Origin: Sporotomaculum syntrophicum
GTDB lineage: Bacteria; Bacillota; Desulfotomaculia; Desulfotomaculales; Desulfallaceae
Assembly: GCF_009932395.1 (NCBI RefSeq)
Contig: NZ_LSRS01000001.1
Span: 214,864 to 278,863 of the forward strand
Reading direction: 5' to 3'
DNA: 64,000 bases
Below are positions 46,240 through 55,092 of the stretch, in pieces. Below the pieces are notes generated by a model. That model ran no database searches. It was not told the DNA's origin and was given only the letters and a program-made list of their open reading frames with translations. The translations under genes were made by a program, and so were the position numbers. Numbering within the stretch: position 1 is the stretch's first letter; each line of letters opens with the position of its first letter.

Positions 46240-46287
46240 AAAAACCAACCCGCTGCTTTTAACTGGCATCGCAGCGGGTTGGTTTTT
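46240..46287. terminator. Bidirectional terminator
   Basis: Perfect 17-bp inverted repeat (46240-46256 with 46271-46287) with AAAAACC/GGTTTTT ends and a 14-nt loop, immediately downstream of the stalk-domain gene on the minus strand. T-runs flank it on both strands. Confidence 0.88.
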
Positions 46288-46297
46288 ATCGTTTATG

Positions 46298-47917
46298 TTA
46301 TTTCGTAATTACTACAGCCCCGTTAACCAGTTCAATTACAGCCCCTAATTCCTCATCAATAAGGCTGGTGGGAATCATTGTACGACATGCTTCAAGGTAG
46401 GCCGGTACGCTTAAAGCTTTTTCCAGCCCGTTGACCTTATAGTTGCTTTCATTGATGTATACTAATATTGTTTTGTCACCGGCGGTGATGTGCACCTCGT
46501 TTGGAGCATACCATCTAACCCCGCAGCCCAGTGCTTCCAATACAGCTCTGGCCGGCACTATGGGATGTTCATTGTCTTTAATTGCAGGTTTCACTTCAGT
46601 ATCGATGGTATTTCCGTTTACAATAACTATTAAACCGGTTTCCTCAGTAATGGGTGGTGTCACCACCTTTACCTGCTCCGGTCCCGGAATTAAAGATGTT
46701 ATATCGGTGCTGTTAGAATCATTTAATTCCGGGGCATTTACAACCAGGTTAGGATTAACTTTAGTAGTGGAATCGGCTATAGCAGCAAAGTTTAATAATA
46801 ATTCACCGGTGGTATTATCTTTAGCTGTCGCCTTGATAGTGGTATCGGCATAAGCGGCCTCCGATTGGTAATTACACAAACAATTTATTTCAAAATTAAA
46901 CTGGGGGCCGTTTTGAGCATTAAAGTTACCTGAAATTTTATAAGTGCCTTCCAGGTTATCTTTTGTCCCTACACTGTCTATAACAACAGCTAACTGCCCA
47001 CCTACTGAGCCGTCGGGTGCTTTAAAGCCAAGGTCCAGATTAAAGTTCTTTTGCCCGCCGGGTATAAGAGCGGCCTCATAAATAAAATCATTGACTTCCA
47101 CGAAGCTGCTAAACAGCTTTATTTGCTCCCGGGATATAACAGGCATGCTGTCAATGCCGGTAATAATTTGCTGCTTTAATTGTTCCGGAGTAACTCCCAT
47201 CTGTTCGTAATTGTATTTGTTTAAATTAACTACTATGTCGGCTACTCTTTCTTTCTCATTTTTTATTTTAGTTGACAGGTTGTATATTACATCTTCAAAA
47301 CCGTTTTGGTCCAATTGTAAAGTAACCTTGCTGGCAGTAAGGTTAAAGTACTGCTCCGGTATGGCTTCCACCAGGAAAAGCAGTAAATCTTTGTATTCCC
47401 CGGGCAGTTGCTGGTTTTGATAGCTGAGCATCTGTTCCCAGACACTCTTAAGCTGTTCATTAGATAAATACAGGTATTCGGGACTTTGTTCTAAAAATGC
47501 AGGGTTATTCTTAAATACATCAAGCCCGAAATCTTTCAGTAAAATGAAGATATCCTTGTTCAAGATAACCTTATCATCTTTTAAATAGATATCGCCGTTG
47601 TGTTTATTACCATCAATTTCTGTGGTATAGCTTACTTTAATAACATTATTATTTGAATCAAGCTGTGATAAAAGGTCAATAGACGCACCTTTAAATTGGC
47701 CTAACTCCTTAGTAACGCTCCCGTCAAACTCAGTAATCTTAATGCTGGTTACATCCTCAGACTTTTCGTAAAAACCTTTGTCAACACCTAAATCAAAGTT
47801 TTTAATGCCGGTTATGACCAGGTCTTTCGCAGTTGGTTGTGCCGCACTGGTAGACAAAACCACACAAAAACATAAAGATAACGCCAGTAAAACATTAAAT
47901 AAGGTTTTCTTGAGCAA
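46298..47917 (-). CDS. Secreted protein with copper-amine-oxidase-N (stalk) domain
   Basis: About 539 residues. Signal peptide (KKTLFNVLLALSLCFCVV, cleavage after STSA). The large central part (about 30-420) is not recognised. The last 110 residues are a Cu-amine-oxidase N-terminal type domain (VNGNTIDTEVKPAI, IVPARAVLEALGCGVRWY), a cell-wall-linked beta-rich module common in Peptococcaceae and unrelated to oxidase activity. TTG at 47917 follows GGAGGTGAT and is preferred over the longer frame from 47944. Monocistronic; role unknown. Confidence 0.8.
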   Translation of the reverse strand: MLKKTLFNVLLALSLCFCVVLSTSAAQPTAKDLVITGIKNFDLGVDKGFYEKSEDVTSIKITEFDGSVTKELGQFKGASIDLLSQLDSNNNVIKVSYTTEIDGNKHNGDIYLKDDKVILNKDIFILLKDFGLDVFKNNPAFLEQSPEYLYLSNEQLKSVWEQMLSYQNQQLPGEYKDLLLFLVEAIPEQYFNLTASKVTLQLDQNGFEDVIYNLSTKIKNEKERVADIVVNLNKYNYEQMGVTPEQLKQQIITGIDSMPVISREQIKLFSSFVEVNDFIYEAALIPGGQKNFNLDLGFKAPDGSVGGQLAVVIDSVGTKDNLEGTYKISGNFNAQNGPQFNFEINCLCNYQSEAAYADTTIKATAKDNTTGELLLNFAAIADSTTKVNPNLVVNAPELNDSNSTDITSLIPGPEQVKVVTPPITEETGLIVIVNGNTIDTEVKPAIKDNEHPIVPARAVLEALGCGVRWYAPNEVHITAGDKTILVYINESNYKVNGLEKALSVPAYLEACRTMIPTSLIDEELGAVIELVNGAVVITK

Positions 47918-48072
47918 GCGGATCACCTCCGTAAATTTATACATCCTATTGGGATTATATCATAATTAAATAGTTATTCATATAAAATGCAATCATAACA
48001 GCTATAAGATGACTAACAACTAGAGACCGATAGGAAGGTTTTGGGAATACAGCAGGGATCATCGGGTGTTTG

Positions 48073-49140
48073 TCATTGCCTGGCACCATCTTTAAAATAA
48101 CGCGACATAGCCTCCACATCCGAAGCATGCTCCATAACGTCCTTAGCGCTGATCTGTCCTTTACCGTGAAGTTCCAATAAATGATTGTCCAGTGTCTGCA
48201 TACCGTACTTGCCGCCTGTTTGCATGTAAGAATAAATCTGAAATATCTTTTTCTCCCGGATCAAATTGCGCACCGCAGGGGTGCATACCAGCACCTCCAC
48301 GGCCGGTATCCTTCTTTGCCCGTCTTTACTTGGCAAAAGACGCTGGGAAACCACCCCCACCAGTGTATTAGCCAGCTGGATCCTTATCTGCTGCTGCTGA
48401 TTGGGTGGAAACACATCAATGATTCTCTCCACCGTCTGGGGAGCATCCATAGTATGTAATGTAGCCAATACCAGATGGCCAGTTTCAGCGGCAGTTATAG
48501 CGATAGAAATAGTTTCCAGGTCACGCATCTCGCCCACCAGTATAACATCCGGATCTTGCCGCAAGGCCGCCCGCAGCGCACTGGGGAAAGATCTGCTGTC
48601 CCTGCCGATTTCCCTTTGGCTGATGATGCTCTTTTTGTTAGAATGCCTGTATTCAATGGGATCTTCCAGAGTAATTATATGATATTGCTTTTCATCATTA
48701 ATAAGATTAATCATCGCAGCCAAAGTTGTAGACTTACCGCTGCCGGTCGGTCCCGTGATAATGACCAATCCACGGGTACGCCGGGCCAAATCTTTAATAG
48801 AGCCGGGTAAATTTAGTTCATCAACAGTAGGAATCCGGGTACCGACCACCCTGCAGGCAATACCCACGGTGCCCCGCTGGTAATAGACATTTACCCGAAA
48901 ATACCCCAAACCCCGGCATTCAGTGGACAAATCCACTTCACCAAGCTGCTCCAGAATGTTTATCTTTTCCGGGTTGAGTAATTGCCTGGCCAATTCCAGA
49001 GTATCACTCGCCGTAAGCGGTGGGAAATTTATTTCGGTCAGCTCATCATTTATCCTCAGCAAAGGTGCAACTCCCGCCATTATATGTAAGTCGGAGGCAC
49101 ACCGGACAACTGCTTGTTCAAGTAGATCATTGATGTGCAT
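48073..49140 (-). CDS. pilT: PilT-like retraction ATPase, second copy
   Basis: 355 residues. Walker A GPTGSGKSTT, Asp box ITLEDPIEYRH, Walker B DVILVGEMRDLETI, His box TGHLVLATLHT and the retraction motif AIRNLIRE-like VRNLIREKKIFQ. Paralogous to the copy at 61435-62505. It stands outside the main operon, next to the secreted propeller gene. Confidence 0.92.
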   Translation of the reverse strand: MHINDLLEQAVVRCASDLHIMAGVAPLLRINDELTEINFPPLTASDTLELARQLLNPEKINILEQLGEVDLSTECRGLGYFRVNVYYQRGTVGIACRVVGTRIPTVDELNLPGSIKDLARRTRGLVIITGPTGSGKSTTLAAMINLINDEKQYHIITLEDPIEYRHSNKKSIISQREIGRDSRSFPSALRAALRQDPDVILVGEMRDLETISIAITAAETGHLVLATLHTMDAPQTVERIIDVFPPNQQQQIRIQLANTLVGVVSQRLLPSKDGQRRIPAVEVLVCTPAVRNLIREKKIFQIYSYMQTGGKYGMQTLDNHLLELHGKGQISAKDVMEHASDVEAMSRYFKDGARQ

Positions 49141-49298
49141 TAATTATATTCCCATCCTTCTTGACTTATTTACAATATCAATAGCTTATGTCCTAAATAA
49201 TTATACTAACTTAATTTACAAAATTTGTACAGATATACCGTTGCCAAAGATAAAAAGATACAAGCATTGTTAATGTCCCATGCACATAAAAAGTTCCC

Positions 49299-49327
49299 TT
49301 AGCAAGCATATAATTCCATGTTATAAT
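49299..49327 (+). promoter_or_regulatory. Sigma-A-type promoter for the propeller gene
   Basis: TTAGCA (49299-49304), 17 bp, perfect TATAAT (49322-49327), about 45 nt before the start codon. Confidence 0.6.
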
Positions 49328-49371
49328 TAAGACACAATATGTGATTATTTTCAAAGAAAGGTGATAGACAG

Positions 49372-50595
49372 TTGTTCTCAAACATTAGAACCAAACTGAT
49401 TACGATATGCATGCTTGCCATAATATTTTGGGGCGGTCCTAATATATACAATGCTTGGGCCGCACCCGAATTAGAAGTTGATGTTGAGCGTACAGTGGGT
49501 AATAAACAAAATGACCGGGGGTATTACGCCCAACCGACAAATGATGGCGGCTATATAATTGCCGGAGAATCCCAATCTTACCATATGCACGGTAACGGTG
49601 ATTACGATGCCTACCTGATCAAACTTGATACAAAAGGGCACCTGGAATGGAAACATACATTCGGCAATGCTAAAAACGACCGGGGCTATTCCGTACAGCA
49701 GACCGGCGACGGGGGATACATTATGGCCGGGACCACACAGCCTGTCTTAAAACCGGAAGGCAACAATGTTTACCTCGTCAAAACAGACACATCGGGCCGC
49801 GAAGAGTGGCACAAAGAATTTGGCGGGACCGGTGAAGATACCGGAGCCTGCGTGCTGCAAACCGCGGACGGAGGCTATATTATCGCGGGCGCAACCTCTT
49901 CATCAGGAGCCGGTGACAGCGATGTATACCTTATTAAAACCAATGCCGAGGGTAAAAAAGAGTGGGAAAAAACCCTCGGCGGCAAGGAAACCGATTTTGC
50001 CACTGCCGTCCGGCAAACCAGTGACGGCGGGTATATTGTGACCGGGCAGACATATTCCTTCGGGGCCGGCGGTTATGACGTATACCTGATCAAAACGGAT
50101 GCTCATGGGAATCAAATTTGGGCTCAAACTTTCGGCGGTGCAGGCTGGGATACGGCTGCCTCCGTGGAACAAACCAAAGACGGCGACTACATCGTGGCCG
50201 GGCAGACAGCTTCTTTTGGCGCAGGCAACAGTGATATCTACCTTATTAAAATAAACTATGCCGGAAAAAAAATCTGGGAAAAGACATTCGGCGGAGCTGA
50301 TTTAGAAACTGGCAAAACTGTTCAGCAAACCAGTGACGGTGGTTTTTTGGTGGCAGGCTGGTCAAATTCCGTCGTCAATAGGGAATTATGTTTATACCTG
50401 GTAAAGACCGATGCCAATGGGAAAAAACTGTGGGAAAAAACCTGGCACAATGGCAATCTAAACCGGGAGTTTTCCATTATGCCAAATCAAGATAAAGGGT
50501 ATATCGTGACCGGCTGGCGGGACGAGCAGCTGGGCATTACGCAGAAACGTAATGATGGGATTGATGTGTATATGGTTGGTATTGGGATAGAGTAG
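49372..50595 (+). CDS. Secreted seven-bladed beta-propeller protein
   Basis: 407 residues with a signal peptide (cleavage near AWA) and seven repeats of about 50 residues, each with a GGYIIAG-type strand, a VYLIKTD strand and a W-x-(K/Q)-TFGG turn. Predicted extracellular propeller; no enzymatic motif seen. Starts at TTG with AAAGGTGAT 6 nt upstream. The only plus-strand gene among T4P genes, so possibly a surface or adhesion partner. Function unknown. Confidence 0.82.
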   Translation: MFSNIRTKLITICMLAIIFWGGPNIYNAWAAPELEVDVERTVGNKQNDRGYYAQPTNDGGYIIAGESQSYHMHGNGDYDAYLIKLDTKGHLEWKHTFGNAKNDRGYSVQQTGDGGYIMAGTTQPVLKPEGNNVYLVKTDTSGREEWHKEFGGTGEDTGACVLQTADGGYIIAGATSSSGAGDSDVYLIKTNAEGKKEWEKTLGGKETDFATAVRQTSDGGYIVTGQTYSFGAGGYDVYLIKTDAHGNQIWAQTFGGAGWDTAASVEQTKDGDYIVAGQTASFGAGNSDIYLIKINYAGKKIWEKTFGGADLETGKTVQQTSDGGFLVAGWSNSVVNRELCLYLVKTDANGKKLWEKTWHNGNLNREFSIMPNQDKGYIVTGWRDEQLGITQKRNDGIDVYMVGIGIE

Positions 50596-50607
50596 CACCC
50601 CCTGTCA

Positions 50608-50636
50608 CAAAAAACAAGCCTGGTTTTTTACCAGGA
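50608..50636 (-). terminator. Intrinsic terminator after second minor-pilin operon
   Basis: Minus strand stem CCTGG/CCAGG, 7-nt loop, then CTTGTTTTTT. Confidence 0.72.
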
Positions 50637-50681
50637 TATAATCTTATATAATCTTAGCAAAATTAATATGATTAACTACAC

Positions 50682-51233
50682 TTAATTCCCATCAAAACTA
50701 AATACAATGGCCGATCCGGTGGTAAACTCATCACCAAAGTTTTTAATAATACCTGAATCCCCGGCAATATTTAATATTTTCAACTCCGTGCTCATTTCGT
50801 AAGTATAACCATCATCCGTCATACCACTTATGTTGTAACATAAAAAAACTTGATCATCAGTATTAAAGGTAATCTCATAATCAATTCCCTCTGAAATACC
50901 CTCCAGCAAGTTTTTTGGTGTACCATTTTGATAATGAACTAATGAACCGGATTCATCAACATAAATGGCTTCATCGGAGGATTTATTAACAAGACTGGCA
51001 TTCCATTCTTGAAAGATTTCCATACTATCTGCCAAACGAACGATTTCCTCGATTTGTTCCTTGGCAAAGCGCACATTAAACTGTACTGCGGCTTGTCGGC
51101 TGGAAACAGTAGAGGCTCTATTGACATAAAAATAAAAATTAAACCCTACAACCAACACCAAAAGTAAAATAGTCAGGGCAATAAGCATCTCAATTAATGT
51201 AAATCCTTTTTTGTTAAAAGGTGAATAAAAGAT
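50682..51233 (-). CDS. PilW-like minor pilin with AUC start
   Basis: About 183 residues. The standard ATG-based frame (51188) would start inside the prepilin helix. Reading upstream gives FNKKGFTLIEMLIALTILL, a perfect class III prepilin signal with Glu5, preceded by a seven-residue leader back to ATC at 51233, directly after the stop of the previous gene. GGGGGAG lies 6 nt before the ATC. No ATG, GTG or TTG exists in that interval, so an AUC start (or a sequence error) is required. Confidence 0.78.
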   Translation of the reverse strand: MFYSPFNKKGFTLIEMLIALTILLLVLVVGFNFYFYVNRASTVSSRQAAVQFNVRFAKEQIEEIVRLADSMEIFQEWNASLVNKSSDEAIYVDESGSLVHYQNGTPKNLLEGISEGIDYEITFNTDDQVFLCYNISGMTDDGYTYEMSTELKILNIAGDSGIIKNFGDEFTTGSAIVFSFDGN

Positions 51234-51629
51234 TTATGTCTCCCCCTCAATGAATGATGAAACAGAAACGTGACGTTCACCATTATGATAAAAAACTACC
51301 ACCGTTACGTTATATCCCTCTACAATACCATTTAGCCGGGTGACTTCTTCCACGCAAAAATTACGCACACGGTCAGGGTATTTAATAAATACATCATTAT
51401 AATCGTTTACATATTCTGTGTCGGTATAATAATTATCCATGGAATTATGTAAATGCTCAAGTTTTTTTTCCGCCTCGGCAACAGCCCGGGTTTTTTCACC
51501 ATCTGCAAATATACTCGTAATACTCCAACCGAAAAAATTGACAAAAGCACCCACCATGATTACTAATACTATTAGGGCTACCATTACTTCTACCAATGAG
51601 AACCCCTTGTTACAGGTTAGTTTTTTCAT
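51234..51629 (-). CDS. PilV-like minor pilin
   Basis: 131 residues. Prepilin signal TCNKGFSLVEVMVALIVLVI with Glu5, then a soluble domain. ATG at 51629 gives a short basic leader; the longer frame from 51656 adds a non-conserved tail. Immediately upstream of the AUC-start gene. Confidence 0.85.
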   Translation of the reverse strand: MKKLTCNKGFSLVEVMVALIVLVIMVGAFVNFFGWSITSIFADGEKTRAVAEAEKKLEHLHNSMDNYYTDTEYVNDYNDVFIKYPDRVRNFCVEEVTRLNGIVEGYNVTVVVFYHNGERHVSVSSFIEGET

Positions 51630-51755
51630 ATTATCACATCTCTTTTTTGGCTTCATATGATTTATTTACTTTTAGCCATCTAATGATAATTACTTTGACA
51701 ATCTATTAATTACCCACTAAGACTATTTTGATCAACATACACATTCCGTATAGAC

Positions 51756-53480
51756 CTATTCCTTTACCCATTTACCTTTATTACGCCAATTTGTGTTTGG
51801 CGTAACTACGGGTGTTACTTGCTCATTTAATACAAGTGAGGGAGGGCCATTTGTACCCCAACCCAGCGAATTAAAAAAGGTTGTATCCAGCGAACTATTG
51901 GCAGTTATAGCATCACGATTCCCACCATCTACAGTGCAAGTATTAGCCACAACAGTTCCTTGGATCATTCCGCTATTTAAAACTTCTACATTTGAGCATG
52001 GCGCGTACGTAAAACCATTAACTGCGGCCCCTGAACCAGACACTCTCACAGTTCCGCCTCGGGAAATAACATCACCATTTATTGTGGCACTACCATAGAT
52101 ATTAACAACACCATTTTCAATAAAGATTGCACCGATTACCGCATCTCTAACACTACCATACACTTCCACCATGTCCCCAGCAGAATAGATATTCCCCCTT
52201 ATTATAGAATCACCGTAGACTTTTATATTTCCGTTCTCTGCAAAAATAGATCCGCTCACTGCCTCCCTGTTACTGCCTAATAACTCTACAACAGATCCCT
52301 CAGTATAAATGTTTCCCTTTACCATGGAATTACCTGTTAATTTTATAGTTGCGTCTTCAGCATACAGTGAGCCAAAGATCTTGATATTATGATCTAAGGT
52401 AATGGATTTAATATCACTATGTAAAAAAATATAAACCAAAGTAGAATCGCCATTGTTATTAATTGTACTGTTTTTCATGGAAAAGTTACCACTTATATAT
52501 AGATACAGCCGTCCGCTTCCTTGAACTTGTATGTGTCCTCCATTAAGATTAAATGAACTTACACAAACCTTACGAATTTCCCCAGCACTCCCCGTATTAA
52601 TTAACAAATTGCCATTATTAACATTGACATTATACCATCCATCATTTGCTATTGTTCCGCCTGCACTAACACTTACAGGAGTTTGAGGTTCCTCTGGAAG
52701 CGGAAGAAAACTAGGAAAAGGATCAAATTGATAACTGGGTAAAGGATACTCCCGAACCGAAGGAAGATTTTCAATTGAGCCATTTGGAATATTTGTTTCT
52801 GGCCCGCGCTGCCAACCAGTGAATTGCACAACCGACGCTCCATCTCCCCCAGGTCCAATATATAAATTCCCGTTATTTATATAACCGTTATAGCTAAATT
52901 TAATGCTATTAGCTGTAATAGAGTTTGTTGCAACATTACCGTTTATTTTAGCATCACTATTGATTGTTATAGAGGTCTCTGCAAATAAAGCCATTGGATC
53001 CCCAACAACACCACCATTCCCACCAGCATTACTTCCATTATCTACAATATCTGATTTTCTAATTTTATATTTTAAATCAGATTGGGCCTGTGCTGCATAT
53101 ATTTGACCTTCTCTCACAATGCCAACGGAATCTATATTAAAATAGTACTCACCATCTACAATATCCAATGATATAATAAATTTAATATTATAATCCTGGG
53201 TTTCTGTTGGACTTAAGGGACCGTCTAAAGTCCCCCAAAACTCCACAGGAGGATCGGCTGGAGACATGTCGTCACAATAGCCATTTTTAATAAGACTTAT
53301 GGCCATCTCAACGCCTGACCGGGCAAAGTAATAAGCTTGTGTTTTATTCTCATTTTTTCTAGAAGATAAAGTTTCCTGGGAACTAGCATGCCATACTACA
53401 GTACCCAACATTGTAGTTAGAACAACTATAAATAAAACTAATACCATAGCCATTCCTTTTTCATTCTTTAACATAAACAT
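51756..53480 (-). CDS. Large PilX-like protein with beta-helix repeats
   Basis: 574 residues. N-terminus NEKGMAMVLVLFIVVLTTML and YYFARSGVEMAISLIKNG are PilX-N features. From about residue 170 it is built from short repeats of the type I-NG-V-TNS, with a conspicuous late set (VSGSIFAENGNIKVYG, IGAIFIENGVVNIYG, INGDVISRGGTVRVSG). This predicts a long parallel beta-helix, like DUF7305/polymer-forming domains. Probably exposed at the pilus tip or surface. Confidence 0.75.
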   Translation of the reverse strand: MFMLKNEKGMAMVLVLFIVVLTTMLGTVVWHASSQETLSSRKNENKTQAYYFARSGVEMAISLIKNGYCDDMSPADPPVEFWGTLDGPLSPTETQDYNIKFIISLDIVDGEYYFNIDSVGIVREGQIYAAQAQSDLKYKIRKSDIVDNGSNAGGNGGVVGDPMALFAETSITINSDAKINGNVATNSITANSIKFSYNGYINNGNLYIGPGGDGASVVQFTGWQRGPETNIPNGSIENLPSVREYPLPSYQFDPFPSFLPLPEEPQTPVSVSAGGTIANDGWYNVNVNNGNLLINTGSAGEIRKVCVSSFNLNGGHIQVQGSGRLYLYISGNFSMKNSTINNNGDSTLVYIFLHSDIKSITLDHNIKIFGSLYAEDATIKLTGNSMVKGNIYTEGSVVELLGSNREAVSGSIFAENGNIKVYGDSIIRGNIYSAGDMVEVYGSVRDAVIGAIFIENGVVNIYGSATINGDVISRGGTVRVSGSGAAVNGFTYAPCSNVEVLNSGMIQGTVVANTCTVDGGNRDAITANSSLDTTFFNSLGWGTNGPPSLVLNEQVTPVVTPNTNWRNKGKWVKE

Positions 53481-53902
53481 ATATCATACACTGCCTTTCG
53501 TTAAACTATAAAACCATATTATTAAGAGTCTGCTCGAAAATTCTTAAATAACATCCAAACATAAATAAATAATTTATCTTCACTTATCGAATAGGCAGTA
53601 AACACTAAAAACAACTAAAAACCAAATAAAGTGAATAATTATAACCAAAATACAGTTGGATCTATTCCCCATGAGCTATCATAACACACTAGTTTTGATA
53701 AAGAACTAATTGACTATATTGAGCTAATAAATGGCTACCTGCAGCTACAACAGTACATCCGGTCAGGGGTAGGTGCATTAAATTGGAAGGTAAATAGACA
53801 GGCAAAATACTTTGTGTAATAGTTACCGCCATAACTGGGCGAACAAGGGTTAGTGATAAGCCAACCCCTGCCATACCAAATACACTAATGTTGCCTGCCA
53901 CC
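53481..53902. other. AT-rich intergenic region holding a pilin remnant
   Basis: No intact gene. It contains the decayed pilin copy at 53709-53880 on the plus strand; the left 200 bp are AT-rich without recognisable features. Confidence 0.6.
53709..53880 (+). pseudogene. Decayed copy of the prepilin gene at 37472-37960
   Basis: The first part reads DYIELINGYLQLQQYIRSG, matching YIANYQLQTECMQLQQHIRS of the intact gene. After a deletion of about 190 bp and a 2-nt frameshift it reads KLEGK-stop-TGKILCVIVTAITG, matching RLESKKTGKMQYVIVAAITG. The N-terminal signal region is missing. Clearly a non-functional paralogue. Confidence 0.82.
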
Positions 53903-54307
53903 TTATTCTTTATTTTTATGAGCCTTTGTAACGCCGCTAATAGTATAATTTTGAAAACCGCCGTTTACCTTGTATCTTCCAGCATAGCCGGGAGGCGGGT
54001 CAGGCCATTCCTGCATTAGGTAGGTTTTCAGCTTTTCTTCCCATTGTTCTGAGGTAAAAGCGCCGTCCGGCACACCATGGTCGGCAATATACATCTGCAC
54101 GGCACCGTGAATGATACGCATATTTGCCTCGTTGGCTTCTTCTGCAGCATATGTTTTTACTGCTTCGTAGACGGGTACTGCCACCGCCAGCAAGACGGCA
54201 ATAATGGCCACCACGACCATCAGTTCAACCAAATTAAAGCCGGAATGGTTCAAAAGGGGGTTATTATGGCGGTAGGATAAAAAAGCCCTTTCCTGTACCG
54301 ACTTCAT
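53903..54307 (-). CDS. Type IV pilin-like protein
   Basis: 134 residues. A long 22-residue leader ends NHSGFNLVELMVVVAIIAVL (Gly cleavage, Glu5), then the helical stem VPVYEAVKTYAAEEANEANM and a small C-terminal domain. Ribosome site GAGGAGGGGG. Downstream of the major pilin gene but beyond its terminator. Confidence 0.88.
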   Translation of the reverse strand: MKSVQERAFLSYRHNNPLLNHSGFNLVELMVVVAIIAVLLAVAVPVYEAVKTYAAEEANEANMRIIHGAVQMYIADHGVPDGAFTSEQWEEKLKTYLMQEWPDPPPGYAGRYKVNGGFQNYTISGVTKAHKNKE

Positions 54308-54490
54308 AATAACCCCCTCCTCTCGCCTCGTTTAAAGTACATCAACCATACTTTAATCTCCGCTTAAGTGAAAAACATCAACTTCCGGTTCCCCCATATT
54401 AAGCCGAGAAAGCAATGAGAAAGTAACAACACCGCAAATCTGGAGCAAAAACCGCCCCCGTGTTTCATTGAATACTCTACTCGTTACCTG

Positions 54491-54534
54491 CCAAAAATCA
54501 ACACCTCCCGGTATACTTATTAACAAGAGGTGTT
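54491..54534 (-). terminator. Terminator after major pilin gene
   Basis: Minus strand stem AACACCTC/GAGGTGTT (54500-54507 with 54527-54534), 19-nt loop, then GATTTTTGG. Confidence 0.65.
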
Positions 54535-54585
54535 AATTCTATCAAATAACAGGTTAACAAGTTGGATGCCTGACACCCTATTCTC

Positions 54586-54951
54586 CTAATCTGATGTATC
54601 ATCACCAGAAGCAGGATTATGCTCGCTACAATAAAAAACGCCAGCTTCAGCTGTATAAGTTCCATTCGCAGGGCATTCTGGTGTTTCTAGAATGTAACCT
54701 CCATTAACCAACATATCAACGTCTGTTGGAAAACTACCTTCATTTGCATTATACATGCTTGAAGCACCATTAAGTGTACGGACTGTAGCAGCACAAGCAT
54801 TTTTTTCAGCTTTTTCCGTCACATTATTATACACCGGCACCGCAATCGCCACCAAAATACCAATAATCACCACAACCACCATCAGTTCCACCAGCGTAAA
54901 GCCTTTCCGGTTCTTCAGCGCATAGCTAATCTTTCTAAACATTCTTTTCAC
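54586..54951 (-). CDS. pilA: Major type IV pilin PilA
   Basis: 121 residues. Class III signal NRKGFTLVELMVVVVIIGIL (Gly cleavage, Glu5), stem VPVYNNVTEKAEKNA, and a small C-terminal domain with a cysteine pair (TPECPANG, VFYCSEH) likely forming the D-loop disulfide. The strongest ribosome site of the region (AAGGAGGTGAAAAGA) and its own promoter and terminator fit a highly expressed subunit. Confidence 0.92.
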   Translation of the reverse strand: MKRMFRKISYALKNRKGFTLVELMVVVVIIGILVAIAVPVYNNVTEKAEKNACAATVRTLNGASSMYNANEGSFPTDVDMLVNGGYILETPECPANGTYTAEAGVFYCSEHNPASGDDTSD

Positions 54952-54973
54952 CTCCTTACATGTGAAATTTTAT

Positions 54974-55003
54974 ATTATCTCATGCTTCAAACTTAACTGT
55001 CTA
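54974..55003 (-). promoter_or_regulatory. Sigma-A-like promoter candidate for pilA
   Basis: Minus strand TAGACA (54998-55003), 18 bp, GATAAT (54974-54979), each one mismatch from consensus. Confidence 0.5.
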
Positions 55004-55024
55004 CCCATGTTATACCTGCCAAAC
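55001..55024 (-). promoter_or_regulatory. Sigma-B/F-like promoter candidate for pilA
   Basis: Minus strand GTTTGG (55019-55024), 12 bp, GGGTAG (55001-55006), compared with the Bacillus sigma-B pattern GTTTAA, 12-15 bp, GGGTAT. It would suit the sigma factor encoded in the T4P operon upstream. It overlaps the other candidate, so at most one may be real. Confidence 0.4.
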
Positions 55025-55092
55025 CGAATCTTAGACACAATTCGTCATAAATTTTTCAACTACTTATCCAACTTACTATTCGCCACTTATTC

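Noticed and set aside
53689-53901. Minus-strand 70-codon frame in the pilin remnant region
   Set aside because: It is the antisense shadow of the decayed prepilin copy on the plus strand.
50600-55092. c-di-GMP (GEMM) riboswitch before pilin genes
   Set aside because: Leaders of the pilin genes were read for GEMM-like conserved segments; none was recognised.
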